Below are positions 8,694-17,942 of a stretch of 64,000 nt of DNA, piece by piece. The stretch covers positions 7,628 through 71,627 of the forward strand of contig JBFLFY010000009.1 in the NCBI GenBank assembly GCA_041859875.1, given 5' to 3'. The translations under genes were made by a program, and so were the position numbers. The DNA is from Thermocaproicibacter sp041859875 (GTDB lineage Bacteria > Bacillota > Clostridia > Oscillospirales > Acutalibacteraceae). The stretch's first letter is position 1, and the number at the start of each line of letters is the position of its first letter. The notes beneath the pieces were generated by a model. The model was given only the letters and a program-made list of their open reading frames with translations, was not told the DNA's origin and did not search any database.

Positions 8694-9726
8694 TTCCGCT
8701 CACCGCTTTCCGCTTTCTGCCGCCGACCGCCCGCAGTGCTGCACCCACAATGCCATCCGGAACGAAAAACACGACCACAATGATTAAGAGGCCGAGCAGC
8801 AGCTGCCAGAAAGCGCCGAACTGCTCCGAAAGTGCATTGCCCACAACATTGATGAGAAGGGCGCCAACCGCCGCGCCGGTAAGGTTTCCCCTGCCGCCAA
8901 TGGCGAGCCACACAACAATGGCTGTGGAAAATTCAACGCCTACATCATTGGGAGCCACCATACCGTTTACCGGAGCATAAAGCACTCCCGCAAGGCCGGC
9001 AAGCGCACCCGAAACCGCAAACACGGCAGATTTGAAAGATGCCGGGCTGCAGCCCAAAAATTCCAGGCGCCTTTCATTTTCGCGTATCCCACGCAGCATC
9101 AAGCCAAAGCGCGAGCTCATCAGCACGCGGCAGAAAAAGTAAGCAAGCAGCACCAAGGCAAAGACGAAATAATAGCTCTGGTTCAAGTCAAGCAGCGTGC
9201 CGAAAAGCGAAAGCCCGGGCAGGCCGCCAATCCCGTTAAAGCCGCCAAGGTATTTTTGCTGGCTCTGAATAAACAGGCTGAAAACCTGCGCCAAAGCAAG
9301 CGTAATAACCGCGAAGAAAACGCCGCCGACGCGGCTGTAAAACAAAAAGCGCCCAAGCAGCCACGCTAACAGCGCAGGCAGCAGGATTCCTGCAAGAATG
9401 CCAGCTGCGGGGTTGGAAAGGATTTTCAGCCAAAGCGGCATCTGCGTAACGCCGCAGCGCGCCATAAAATCCGGTATGCCGCTCTGTGCCGAAAGGCAAA
9501 GCGCCATTGTGTACCCGCCTATACCGAAAAGCGCCGCGTGCCCAAGGTTCATCAGGCCCGCATATCCCCAGAGAATATCAAGCGAATAGGCCAAAATAAG
9601 GAACACAAGGTATTTGGTAATAAGCTGCGTATAAAAGGGCTGACCGGCCAAAGGGAACAAGCCAAGAACCAGGAACAGTGCAAAATCAATGTACCGGTTT
9701 GCCGGCATCTTTGAAAGCCGTCCCAT
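8686..9726 (-). CDS. urtC: Urea ABC transporter permease UrtC
   Basis: Branched-chain-type permease of 346 residues with about ten TM segments. The core has SLDILWGYAGLMNLGHAALFGIGGY, the usual first conserved block, then NGIGGLPGLSLFG and GGRGNLTGAAVGA near the C-terminus. I placed the start at the ATG at 9726, one base after the urtB stop, because GAGAGGCGG precedes it; the in-frame extension to 9780 lies within urtB. It pairs with UrtB to form the membrane channel of the urea importer. Confidence 0.92.
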   Translation of the reverse strand: MGRLSKMPANRYIDFALFLVLGLFPLAGQPFYTQLITKYLVFLILAYSLDILWGYAGLMNLGHAALFGIGGYTMALCLSAQSGIPDFMARCGVTQMPLWLKILSNPAAGILAGILLPALLAWLLGRFLFYSRVGGVFFAVITLALAQVFSLFIQSQQKYLGGFNGIGGLPGLSLFGTLLDLNQSYYFVFALVLLAYFFCRVLMSSRFGLMLRGIRENERRLEFLGCSPASFKSAVFAVSGALAGLAGVLYAPVNGMVAPNDVGVEFSTAIVVWLAIGGRGNLTGAAVGALLINVVGNALSEQFGAFWQLLLGLLIIVVVFFVPDGIVGAALRAVGGRKRKAVSGNG

Positions 9727-9727
9727 G

Positions 9728-10588
9728 CTACCGCCTCTCTTTCGCAAAAAGGCCCTGAGGTTTGAAGCGGATAATGACAATAATCATTAATAGCACAAAG
9801 ATGGACGCAGCCACGTCGTTGCTGACTCCTCCCAGCAAGGCGGTGGATTCCCCCACAAGCAGCGAACCGACCGTTGTTCCGAAAAATGAGGCGACACCGC
9901 CGACTACGGAAGTCATAAACGAATAAATGAGGTATGGCCCGCCCATGAAAGGCGAAACGCTTTTTACCGGAGCAGCCAGCGCTCCCGCCAGCCCGGCGAG
10001 GCCGCTGCCAAGCGCAAAAGTGAGCGTATCCACGCGTGCGGAGTTAATGCCGAGGCACTCCGCCATGCTGCGGTTCTGTGCCACAGCCCGGATTTTCTGC
10101 CCAAACCGCGTATGCTTCAGCAGCAGCACCGTGCCGCCCGTAACGGCCGCCACAAATACAATAGTAAAAATGCTGTAGTACGGCACCACCACATTTCCAA
10201 CCGTCAGGTTCCCCGAAATGGGGATTGCGACATACTGTGACTGCGCGCCGAAAATGAGGTTGGTCCCCTGCTGCAGCACAACAGAGATGCCGAATGTTGC
10301 AAGCATGGTTTCCGCCGGCTTTCCGGTCAGCCGTTTGATAACCAGCAGCTCCATCACCGCGCCGACGGATGCAGAAATCACAAATGCCGCCGGAAGAGCC
10401 GCCGCAAAGCTCAGCCCCGCCCGCTGTGTAACGCAGAAAGCCGTGTATGCGCCAAGCATAATCAGCTCGCCGTGCGCAAGGTTAATGACATTCATCAGCC
10501 CGCAGATGACCACCATGCCGAGTGCAGCCATCAAAATCAGAGCGGAAGAGTCAAGCCCGTTCAAAAGCAGAGCAAAGAAACTGTCCAT
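9728..10588 (-). CDS. urtB: Urea ABC transporter permease UrtB
   Basis: Permease of 286 residues with about eight TM segments. It has the block MNVINLAHGELIMLGAYTAF and the UrtB-typical stretch AQNRSMAECLGINSARVDTL with FALGSGLAGLAG. That stretch is the main sequence reason for calling this a urea/amide rather than an amino-acid importer. GAGGTGAT precedes the ATG by 8 bases. It follows urtA after 35 bases and is nearly fused to urtC. Confidence 0.93.
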   Translation of the reverse strand: MDSFFALLLNGLDSSALILMAALGMVVICGLMNVINLAHGELIMLGAYTAFCVTQRAGLSFAAALPAAFVISASVGAVMELLVIKRLTGKPAETMLATFGISVVLQQGTNLIFGAQSQYVAIPISGNLTVGNVVVPYYSIFTIVFVAAVTGGTVLLLKHTRFGQKIRAVAQNRSMAECLGINSARVDTLTFALGSGLAGLAGALAAPVKSVSPFMGGPYLIYSFMTSVVGGVASFFGTTVGSLLVGESTALLGGVSNDVAASIFVLLMIIVIIRFKPQGLFAKERR

Positions 10589-10623
10589 GATTCAAATCAC
10601 CTCGCCGAACAACAGTTTTTGCT

Positions 10624-11784
10624 TTACGGCTTTGGGGCTATTGGCTTTTCAGACTGGTAAATCACATTGATTTCTCCCTTGCTGTCCACTTTGCCAATCC
10701 GGCAGTACAGGCAGGCATGGTTATTGGAAGCGTCAATGGAAATTTTCCCGGATGGCGAGTCAATCGTCAGGCCCTGAAAAGCTTTCAGCACCTGCTGCGT
10801 GTTGGCTGGGTCTTTTGCCTTTTTCATGGCTTCGCCAAGAAACAGGCCGCCGTTGTAGCCGCCCATCACCGCATAGGAAGGCTGTGTTCCATCGTGGAAC
10901 TGTGCCGCGTAAGAAGCAACAAACTTCTTGTTGAGCGGGTTCTGTACATTTTTGAAATAATCGACACAGATATAGCTGTTCGCAGATGCCGCTGTGCCAA
11001 TGGACTGCAGTACGGTTTCGTTTGTCGTAAGGCTTGCGATGGTGGCTTTCAGGCCGTAAGCACTGTACTGCTTATAAAAAGCGACGTTGCTGTCGCCGGT
11101 AAGTTCGGAATAAATCACATCCGGTTTGGAAGTTTTAATTTTGTTGAGGATGGAAGAGAAATCGGTGCTGCCGTAAGGCACATACTCTTCGCCGACGACC
11201 GTGCCGCCGCCCTTCGCAAAATATGTTTTCGCCAGCTTGTTTTCTACCTGCGGGTACACAAAGTCACAGCCAATTAGGAAAAACTTTTTGCCCTCGTTTT
11301 TCATCAGCCAATTTGCAAAAATTTCTGCCTGCTGGTTTGGAATGCAGCCCACATATACAACGTTTTTCGACTCTTCCTGACCTTCGTAAGACTGCGGATA
11401 CACAAGCAGCGAGTGATACCTTTCTACAACCGGCTTTACGGCTTTGCGCGCTGAAGAGGAGCAGGTGCCTATGATAGCGGTGACCTTGTCGTCAAGAATC
11501 AGTTTGCGGGCTTTGTCGGCCGCTTTGGCAGGGTCAGAGGCATAGTCGGCAAAGACGGTTTCGATTTTCCGTCCATGGACACCGCCGTTTCGGTTGATTT
11601 CATCTATGGCAAGTTTTGTTCCGTTATAAAGCTGCTTTTCGCTGACGGATGTTACGCCGCTGAGCGAATACAGCAGGCCGACCTTAATCGGCTGTTCGCC
11701 GCTGCCTCCGCCGCCCGCGCATCCTGTAAAAAGGCAGGAAAGTGCAACGGCACACACAAGCAGCGCACACAATATTTTTTTCAT
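10624..11784 (-). CDS. urtA: Urea ABC transporter substrate-binding lipoprotein UrtA
   Basis: Extracytoplasmic binding protein, 386 residues, with a lipoprotein signal (MKKILCALLVCAVALSCLF, then TGC as lipobox; lipidated Cys about residue 22). The mature part has the AmiC/UrtA-type Leu/Ile/Val-binding fold: KVGLLYSLSGVTSVSEK, GTCSSSARKAV, YPQSYEG, FLIGCDFVYPQVENK and YVPYGSTDFSSI. The ATG at 11784 is preferred because AGGAG lies 9 bases upstream; the ATG at 11793 touches that site. First gene of urtABCDE. No urease, nickel or nitrogen-regulator gene is in the window, so the fate of the imported substrate is unknown. Confidence 0.92.
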   Translation of the reverse strand: MKKILCALLVCAVALSCLFTGCAGGGGSGEQPIKVGLLYSLSGVTSVSEKQLYNGTKLAIDEINRNGGVHGRKIETVFADYASDPAKAADKARKLILDDKVTAIIGTCSSSARKAVKPVVERYHSLLVYPQSYEGQEESKNVVYVGCIPNQQAEIFANWLMKNEGKKFFLIGCDFVYPQVENKLAKTYFAKGGGTVVGEEYVPYGSTDFSSILNKIKTSKPDVIYSELTGDSNVAFYKQYSAYGLKATIASLTTNETVLQSIGTAASANSYICVDYFKNVQNPLNKKFVASYAAQFHDGTQPSYAVMGGYNGGLFLGEAMKKAKDPANTQQVLKAFQGLTIDSPSGKISIDASNNHACLYCRIGKVDSKGEINVIYQSEKPIAPKP

Positions 11785-12000
11785 ATGAATCATCTCCTGT
11801 AGAATTCATGGTTCAGTTCCTGCTCGGCACTAAGAACATATTATTCCGGCAAAAGATATTCCGTGCGTTGATTCCGTAAATGCGCTGGGGGCACTAAGTG
11901 GGTGAAATGCGGCTACCCGTATTGATTTTCATCCATAGATTTGATAAACTGGCAATGAGGATTACCGAAAAACAGATTACTTTGCAAAGGAGAAATGCTA

Positions 12001-12936
12001 ATGGAGTTAGCTGCACTAACAGAAGAAAACTGGGAGCAGGTCGTTCTGCTGACAACGAACCCAACCGGAATGCCTACTCTGGACGAAGAATTTGTCGCTT
12101 CCAATGCTTATTCCATCGCACAGGCCGCTTGTGAAAGCGGTTGGGAAACAAGAGTAATTGAGCAGCACGGCAAACCTGTTGGTTTTGCCATGTACGGTTT
12201 TAGTAAAGACCTGAATTGCTATGAGCTTTGCCGGCTCATGATTGACCATAAATACCAGGGAAACGGCTACGGCAGGCACGCGCTTGCACTGATTGCCGAT
12301 GACATGGAGCGGCGTTATTCCTGTGATAAAATAGCGCTTTCCGTCATTCCGGAAAATACCCCGGCAAAAAATCTTTATGAGCGTTTTGGTTTCCGCGCAA
12401 CCGGTGAAACACTGGAAGGTGAAGAAATTTACGTCTATGACGTGCCGGACTATGAAATCCGGCCGTTCCTGGAAGCGGATTTCGATGATTTAGTCAATCT
12501 ATTCTATTCTTATTTCAATCAGGACTTAAACATAACCTGCACAAAAGAGCAGGCTTCGGATGTCTGCTCTGAAATGCGGCATCTCTGTGAAAAGAAAATA
12601 GCCCCGCTCGAAATGCTGCTTGTGCATGGTGTTCCCGCTGGGTTCATCGAGTACCAGGTGGACACACCGCAGAGTGACTGGTGTGAAAAACCCGGTTATG
12701 GCTTTTTGCGTGAAGTATACATTTCTGTCCCCTACCGCAAAAGCGGCTTAGGGCGCGATATGGTTGCCCATGCAGAACGCTGCCTGCAAAATGCCGGAGC
12801 AAAAAGAGTCTACTTAACTTCCGACAGCACCGGCGCTTTCTGGGAAAAGTGCGGCTATAAGGCAACCGGAAAGACGTGTGAAAAAAATCAAAGTCCAATT
12901 TACGAAAAGATGATCTGCCCGCTTAAAGTGCTTTAG
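12001..12936 (+). CDS. Tandem GNAT-domain N-acetyltransferase
   Basis: Two GNAT folds in one 311-residue chain. The first has the acetyl-CoA loop YQGNGYGRHAL and the C-terminal NTPAKNLYERFGF, closest in style to diamine N-acetyltransferases (BltD/SpeG-like). The second has VPYRKSGLGRDMVAHAE and SDSTGAFWEKCGY, a more generic GNAT signature. Both acetyl-CoA pockets look intact. The substrate is unknown; polyamines are a reasonable guess for the first domain only. AAAGGAG lies 9 bases before the ATG at 12001; an ATG at 11995 is too close to it. Monocistronic. Confidence 0.85.
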   Translation: MELAALTEENWEQVVLLTTNPTGMPTLDEEFVASNAYSIAQAACESGWETRVIEQHGKPVGFAMYGFSKDLNCYELCRLMIDHKYQGNGYGRHALALIADDMERRYSCDKIALSVIPENTPAKNLYERFGFRATGETLEGEEIYVYDVPDYEIRPFLEADFDDLVNLFYSYFNQDLNITCTKEQASDVCSEMRHLCEKKIAPLEMLLVHGVPAGFIEYQVDTPQSDWCEKPGYGFLREVYISVPYRKSGLGRDMVAHAERCLQNAGAKRVYLTSDSTGAFWEKCGYKATGKTCEKNQSPIYEKMICPLKVL

Positions 12937-13041
12937 GCTCTGCAGGACCTGCGGCAACGCGGCCAGTATATTTTTTGTCAGAATTATATTTGCTGCTTTA
13001 AATGGTAACCACTGTCATCTTTGCATCAATGAAATCCGTAA

Positions 13042-13088
13042 AAAAGAAGCAGAAACCGCCTCTGTGGTGATTCCTGCTTCTTTTCATT
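13042..13088. terminator. Bidirectional terminator between convergent genes
   Basis: AAAAGAAGCAG at 13042-13052 pairs with CTGCTTCTTTT at 13074-13084, with a partly paired interior and T-rich flanks on both strands. It separates the GNAT gene from the exporter operon. Confidence 0.7.
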
Positions 13089-13131
13089 TTTCTGTGTGAG
13101 TGCGGGAAAATAAGCGCTCTGCCTTACTTTT

Positions 13132-13770
13132 TTATGTTAAAGAGATTTTTCGCTTGCAGTACCCGGCAACAAAAGGGTCATGCGTCACAATAATCACTGT
13201 ACTGCCCTTTCGGTTAAGCCGGCTGAGAAAGCCCAAAACAATATCCCGGTTATCGGGGTCAAGCGAACCGGTCGGTTCGTCTGCAAGGACTAATGCTTTG
13301 GGGTGCACCAGTACTCTGGCAATGGCCACACGCTGCTGTTCACCCCCGCTTAAGGTGAATACTTTTTGTTTCTCATAATTCGGAAGTCCAACGTCAACAA
13401 GTGTCTTGGCAATTAACTTCTGTTTCTGCGCTTTGTCCAAGTCCGTATATTTTAGAGCCATCTCCAAATTCTCCGCTACGCTCTCATTGTCGACCAGAGC
13501 AAAATTCTGAAACAGGTAGCTGATATTTTCACGGATGACCTTCGCGGCTTTGGAAGTATTCGGTTTGACATTGGATTTTCCGCATATTTCAAGTCTTCCG
13601 CTGTCAAACGGCTCAATCAGGCCAATCATATTGAGCAAAGTCGACTTTCCGGCTCCGCTGCTGCCGGTAATAGCAACCATCTCCCCAGGCTGAACCTGTA
13701 AATTAAAATCAGAGAATATTTTTTTAGAGCCATACGATTTTGTTACATTGGCTAGTTCAACTGCGTACAT
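13132..13770 (-). CDS. ABC transporter ATPase, lactococcin-972-type bacteriocin export family
   Basis: Cytosolic ATPase of 212 residues, MacB/LolD-like. It has Walker A GSSGAGKST, the signature FTLSGGEQQRVAIARVLV, Walker B ALVLADEPTGSLD and the H-loop THDP. It begins YAVELANVTKSYGSKKIFSDF. The immediate upstream partner (gap of 3 bases) is a DUF1430-type membrane protein. This pair is the hallmark of the putative bacteriocin export or immunity module of the lactococcin 972 group. The association comes from family knowledge; no bacteriocin gene is visible here. Alternatives are a lipoprotein-release or peptide-resistance exporter. Confidence 0.85.
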   Translation of the reverse strand: MYAVELANVTKSYGSKKIFSDFNLQVQPGEMVAITGSSGAGKSTLLNMIGLIEPFDSGRLEICGKSNVKPNTSKAAKVIRENISYLFQNFALVDNESVAENLEMALKYTDLDKAQKQKLIAKTLVDVGLPNYEKQKVFTLSGGEQQRVAIARVLVHPKALVLADEPTGSLDPDNRDIVLGFLSRLNRKGSTVIIVTHDPFVAGYCKRKISLT

Positions 13771-13773
13771 GGC

Positions 13774-16029
13774 TTACCCCTCCTTCATGGAATTCACTGC
13801 GTTTTTACGGTCAAAGTGCAGAACAGATAAAAGCAGAATCCCTATATCCACGAGGAACAAGGGGAGTGCACCCAAATACACTGAACCTGAGATTTTGATT
13901 CCGGTTCCGGCAAGCTGGCTGGCATATACCACGGCCGCAACGCCGAACTGAACCGCCCAAAGGAAAAGAAATGGCATCAGGTCTGCACCATATTTGCCCA
14001 TAAATTTGTAGCCGAGTGCCTTCATGGTACTTAATTTTTTACTCTTTGATTCAATCAGGATTCGAATCGTTTCAAAACTAATCCAGCAGGTCAGGGCAAT
14101 TAAGAGGAGAGAAATCACAAGATAAATGCGCAAACCATTCCGGGATTGGTTAATCTGGTCTTCAAACACCGATTTTATGCTGCTCAGGGCCGTCATATTA
14201 TTCTGCAGCCCACAGGATGCAAGAAGCGGTTTATACTCTTGGAAAGTCTTTCCGGCATCCGCATTTTGGAGCGGTATTTTCAAGTGCGAGTTTACCTGCT
14301 TCCCGTTTAAATCCATCTTGTCAGAAGACAAAGCATTTTTCTCTGTCATGACCGAAAAAACACAATCCGAAATTTCATACTTGGACTGACTTCCAACGTT
14401 TGTATCAAAGCTGAAAACCTGTAATCCGGCAGGATAATAGAAAAGCGTAATATCCGTATTTAATTTTTCCTGTACACCGCTAACATCGTTGGAATCTTTT
14501 ACAGCCCGTTTCCGAATTGCTGAAAAAATGTTTTTCATTTCTGCATTCTTGCTTTGATAGGTGTCGGGCAAAATATAAATTCCTTTCGTCTCATTTTCCG
14601 AAACGGAAATCAATTTTCCGCTGCAGTCCCGCAAAGGGAACTCTTTCAAGTAGTTTGGATTTACCGTAAACAGATAAGGGTTAAAACCGGCAGGAACCTT
14701 TGTTTTATCAAAATAGTCCGGATAAGCCGCATTCCCTTTTTCGTCCGAAGTTAACAATGTTTTCAATGGATCAACTTGAGAAACAGCAGTATACACAGCG
14801 CCCTTCTGATTAGCCAAGGAATAAAACTTTATGTATTTCTTTTCTAGCGTCATGATATTTTGCTGGAGTTCCGATTGATCCCTGCTCGTGAGCTTACTGT
14901 TAAAAACAGCGAATCTGTCTCCGTATTGGTCCCAGTTCCGCAGCGTCTGATAAGTCTGCGCGAGCGAACTAATTCCAGCAGCGCAGGAAAAGGAAAAGAC
15001 GCATACGGCAGTCAGCAGCACAAAGCGCACCGAATGGTTCATAACCAGAAAAACCTTCGTCGGCTTTTTATTCTTAATTAAATTTGAAATTGTGTAAGAC
15101 TGCAGTGTTCGGTAAAAGATGAGGCTGATAAGAAATGTAACCGCAGCAGTTGCCAGACCAAGCCCTGCAATCAGCATCAATTCCTGCTGGTAAATACGCC
15201 GGCAAAATACAGCAGCCACTAAGCAGGTTATAAAAAGCTGGGTAAATAAGATAGGGAGAAATATTGACTTCCAAACCATACTGTTTGAATAGCCCAGCAG
15301 CTTGCAGGTTCCATAAAACTTAAAATGCTGTATGATGTAATGTGAGGTAAACAAAGCGAACAAAAGCAAGCAGATAACCGCAAGCAAGACACTTGCAACA
15401 ATAAAGAACGAATCATTTTGTACCGCAGACCCTTTTTGTTCGGTTAAATCTTTTTCACTCATATTCAGTTCAGATGCAAGAGCCTGAACCATTTTCTGCT
15501 TGTCTTCCGGCTTTTCCAGTTCAACCGAATAGGTACCGTCGGCTGTTTTCTGGTCGCTTACAAATTTTGTGAGCGGCTGGAACCGAACTTTGCCCCTGTT
15601 GAGAAAAGAGCGAAGCACACCGGCCGTTTCACATCCCTTAGGCGTCGCCAGATTGGGCGTTTGCAAAATACGATTGCCCGCCATATCATCAGGTTTCAGC
15701 GAAGTGCCTGAAAGAAGCGGAACATCAGCCAAAGCCCCTTGGTAAGTTAAAAATACAGATTTCACTACCAAAGGTGAATGGCTGTCGCCCATCTCGTCTG
15801 TTTTAATCAAATTTGCATGGTACTCCTGTGCGACTTTCGTCAGCGCATTAAAAACGGCCCCGGCTTCCATATGTTTGGAATCCGTATCGATGTAAAGCTA
15901 AAATCCTGATTTTGTGTTTCCAAAATCCCGCCACATTTTATCGTCTTGCTGCTGTTCAAAGGCGAAACCCGCGAAGCACGCGGAAAGCGTAGTAATGGCA
16001 GCTAACAAAAACATAAAAAATTTTTTCAT
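13774..16029 (-). CDS. DUF1430-type bacteriocin-associated 7-TM protein, interrupted by an in-frame TAG
   Basis: MacB/FtsX-like permease partner of the ATPase at 13132, with TM segments near both ends and in the middle and large extracellular loops. The apparent gene starts with MKKFFMFLLAAITTL at 16029, nine bases after a strong GGAGGAG site, encodes 43 residues with a signal-like helix, then meets TAG at 15900-15898. The same frame continues without a gap (LYIDTDSKHMEAGAVFNAL) to 13774. This matches the usual N-terminal region of the family and a total of about 751 codons. It may be a nonsense mutation, a sequencing error, or readthrough. Re-initiation at the internal ATG (15870) would lose the N-terminal membrane anchor. 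Confidence 0.75.
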
Positions 16030-16120
16030 CGTAGGCTTCTCCTCCAGTTTGGCTATTGTCTGGTTGGGTAACGGTGAATGGGGCAATACTTTTCTATATA
16101 TTTCATGAATTGGTAACTTA

Positions 16121-16149
16121 ATATTATTATATATGGATTTATTCGTCAA
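16121..16149 (-). promoter_or_regulatory. Promoter of the DUF1430-ABC exporter operon
   Basis: On the minus strand TTGACG (16149-16144), a 17-base spacer and TAATAT (16126-16121). The predicted transcript starts near 16114 and has a leader of about 85 bases to the ATG at 16029. Confidence 0.55.
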
Positions 16150-16266
16150 CATTAGTATGCAATTATTTTCTGCTATGATATTTTTGTTGTGCATATTTTT
16201 ACCAAACAGCACATAACCAGCTATTAGGAATAAAAAGGATGAAGCCCAATTTGCACAAAACAACAA

Positions 16267-16311
16267 AAAGCAGCCGCCGGAAGAAATCAAATTTCTTCCG
16301 GCGGCTGCTTT
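16267..16311 (-). terminator. Strong intrinsic terminator after the DUF47 gene
   Basis: A perfect 21-base-pair stem (16267-16287 with 16291-16311) and 3-base loop, followed on the minus strand by CTTTTTGTTG. It ends the DUF47 gene transcript ahead of the exporter operon. Confidence 0.9.
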
Positions 16312-16332
16312 GCAGGTACCGCTCAGGGTTCC

Positions 16333-16965
16333 TCAGGTGTTGGAAATAATGATATTGGAAACAACGTCCGCTACATCTTCACAGGCATCCAGCGTATCTT
16401 CGAGAATCTGGTAAAGGCTGTGCTTGCGCATCGCATCCATGGCGTCCGTTTTCTGCGCCGGGTCAAACATCGTGCGCATGGCATTAATAAACAGTGTGTC
16501 GCCCTGCTCTTCAATGTGGTTGACGCGGATAGCGATTTCGTGAATCTTGTCCTGCTTCTTCTTAAAGTCCTTAAAGACCGTCATCAGACTGCAAAGCTCA
16601 TCGCTGGCAGAAGTAAGAAGGTCGACAAATTCTCCGGCCGTTTTGTCTTTTTCGGTAATATGCATCATGTAAACCTGGTTGCCAACATCATCAATGCTGT
16701 CGGTCAAGGCTTCAATGACGGAAATCAGGTTCATCATATCCGGCCGTTCCACCGGTGTAATAAAAGCGTCTGCAATCAGTTTGGCACATTCGTGAACGTG
16801 CTTGTCGCCCTCATGCTCAATGTTTTTCAGCTGCTTTATTTCATCTTCATCGATTCTATCATTTGCGAAGGCCTTCTGAAGCGTCTTTGCTGCCTTATTT
16901 GAAATTTGAATTCCCTTTTCAAACAAGCTGAAATAGTCAGGCCCTTTCGAGAAAAAGCTGCTCAT
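16333..16965 (-). CDS. DUF47 (PhoU-related) phosphate-transport accessory protein
   Basis: All-helical cytosolic protein of 210 residues in the DUF47/YkaA family, related to PhoU and usually encoded with a Pit-type phosphate transporter, which it probably regulates. Visible features are the N-terminal FSKGPDYFSLFEKGI, metal-cluster-type acidic/His helices (NIEHEGDKHVHECA, SIDDVGNQVYMMHI, HIEEQGDTLFINAM) and the closing LEDTLDACEDVADVVSNI. No pit gene follows; the gene is flanked by its own promoter and terminator, so here it is a solitary unit. Confidence 0.88.
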   Translation of the reverse strand: MSSFFSKGPDYFSLFEKGIQISNKAAKTLQKAFANDRIDEDEIKQLKNIEHEGDKHVHECAKLIADAFITPVERPDMMNLISVIEALTDSIDDVGNQVYMMHITEKDKTAGEFVDLLTSASDELCSLMTVFKDFKKKQDKIHEIAIRVNHIEEQGDTLFINAMRTMFDPAQKTDAMDAMRKHSLYQILEDTLDACEDVADVVSNIIISNT

Positions 16966-17051
16966 TCCACATATTCCTGTCTTTCATAAAGTATGGTTGA
17001 ATTGACGGCGTTTGCTCGGCAATATTGACTTTTTTCGCAATTCCGCTTTCT

Positions 17052-17080
17052 ATTATAAGGGAAAGCGGTGTAGTTTTCAA
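17052..17080 (-). promoter_or_regulatory. Promoter of the DUF47 gene
   Basis: On the minus strand TTGAAA (17080-17075), a 17-base spacer and a consensus TATAAT (17057-17052). It lies about 85 bases before the ATG at 16965. Confidence 0.65.
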
Positions 17081-17159
17081 TAGATTCCGGCGAAAGCCGC
17101 AAATTTCCATTGTGCAAAATCGGTTTTTCACGCGGTAAATTCCCCTCGCTTACCGGGTT

Positions 17160-17828
17160 TTACCGCGACCGAAGCACATGGTTGCCCATACTTTTCTTCT
17201 CATTCACCCTGCCAACCAGGCTGACAAAAATGAGTACCCAGGCTGTGCCGCACAGCAGACCGGCAACAACGTCGCTTGCATAGTGGACGCCCAGATAAAT
17301 ACGGCTGATTCCAATGGCAACAATCAGCAGCGTAAGCAGCACGGCGCAGACTTTGTTCCATGGCTTCCACAGGAAGCGGACGCAAAGGTAAATCAGGTAG
17401 CCGTAAAAGGCAACGCCAACCATGGCGTGCGCACTTGGGAAGCTGAAACCGGTCTCGGCAGTCAGCTGATCCAGTGTAGGCCTCTGCCGCTGAAAGATTT
17501 CTTTTAAGAGATAATTCAGCAGCCATGCGGCGGCAATGTTTACAAACATCATAACGTTCTGGAAGCGAACGCGGCGGTTTTTAATGCCAATTAGGGAAAG
17601 CACCACCAAAATTACCCCTACAACCGGTATGGAACAGGATGCCGTAATACCTTTCATAACAGACGTTGTACGCGGTGTAATAAATCGCGAAACCTGGCTG
17701 TAAACCTGGCTGTCGAAGGAACTTAATCCGGTCGTTTTTAAAAGGATAGCAATATAAGCAAAGCCGGCAAGTGCCAGCACTGCAAAAAAGATGGGCATTT
17801 TCCGCCCACTGCTGCTTGATTGATGCAT
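17160..17828 (-). CDS. PAP2-family membrane phosphatase
   Basis: Integral membrane acid phosphatase of 222 residues with about six TM segments. The three PAP2 motifs are present: KEIFQRQRP, FPSAHA (Ser-Ala-His in place of the commoner Ser-Gly-His) and SRIYLGVHYASDV. Likely substrates are lipid phosphates such as undecaprenyl pyrophosphate or phosphatidylglycerophosphate. GGAGG lies 6 bases before the ATG. If it acts on undecaprenyl pyrophosphate it is redundant with UppP at 56 kb. Single-gene unit between terminators. Confidence 0.88.
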   Translation of the reverse strand: MHQSSSSGRKMPIFFAVLALAGFAYIAILLKTTGLSSFDSQVYSQVSRFITPRTTSVMKGITASCSIPVVGVILVVLSLIGIKNRRVRFQNVMMFVNIAAAWLLNYLLKEIFQRQRPTLDQLTAETGFSFPSAHAMVGVAFYGYLIYLCVRFLWKPWNKVCAVLLTLLIVAIGISRIYLGVHYASDVVAGLLCGTAWVLIFVSLVGRVNEKKSMGNHVLRSR

Positions 17829-17897
17829 CGTTTTCCTCCATTCACGCCGGGCTTTTCAGCAAAAAGCGCGGCTGTTCTTGTGTGCCCCCCCAGGGCA

Positions 17898-17926
17898 TAA
17901 AAAGGACGCTTTTTTTGAAAGCGTCC
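17898..17926 (-). terminator. Terminator of the glucokinase-epimerase operon
   Basis: GGACGCTTT (17904-17912) pairs with AAAGCGTCC (17918-17926). Read on the minus strand, the stem is followed by a T5 run (17903-17899). It lies 17 bases beyond the epimerase stop. Confidence 0.8.
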
Positions 17927-17942
17927 CTATTCTCACTTTAAT

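Noticed and set aside
7235..11784. Branched-chain amino acid (Liv) transporter
   Set aside because: UrtB, UrtD and UrtE signatures (AxNxxMAxCLG, LSHGERQWLEIGMLMM, TEGIQP) and five-gene order favour urea/amide uptake.
16030..16290. Upstream extension of the 43-residue frame as a bacteriocin precursor
   Set aside because: It runs through the promoter and the DUF47 terminator; composition is AT-rich and not precursor-like.
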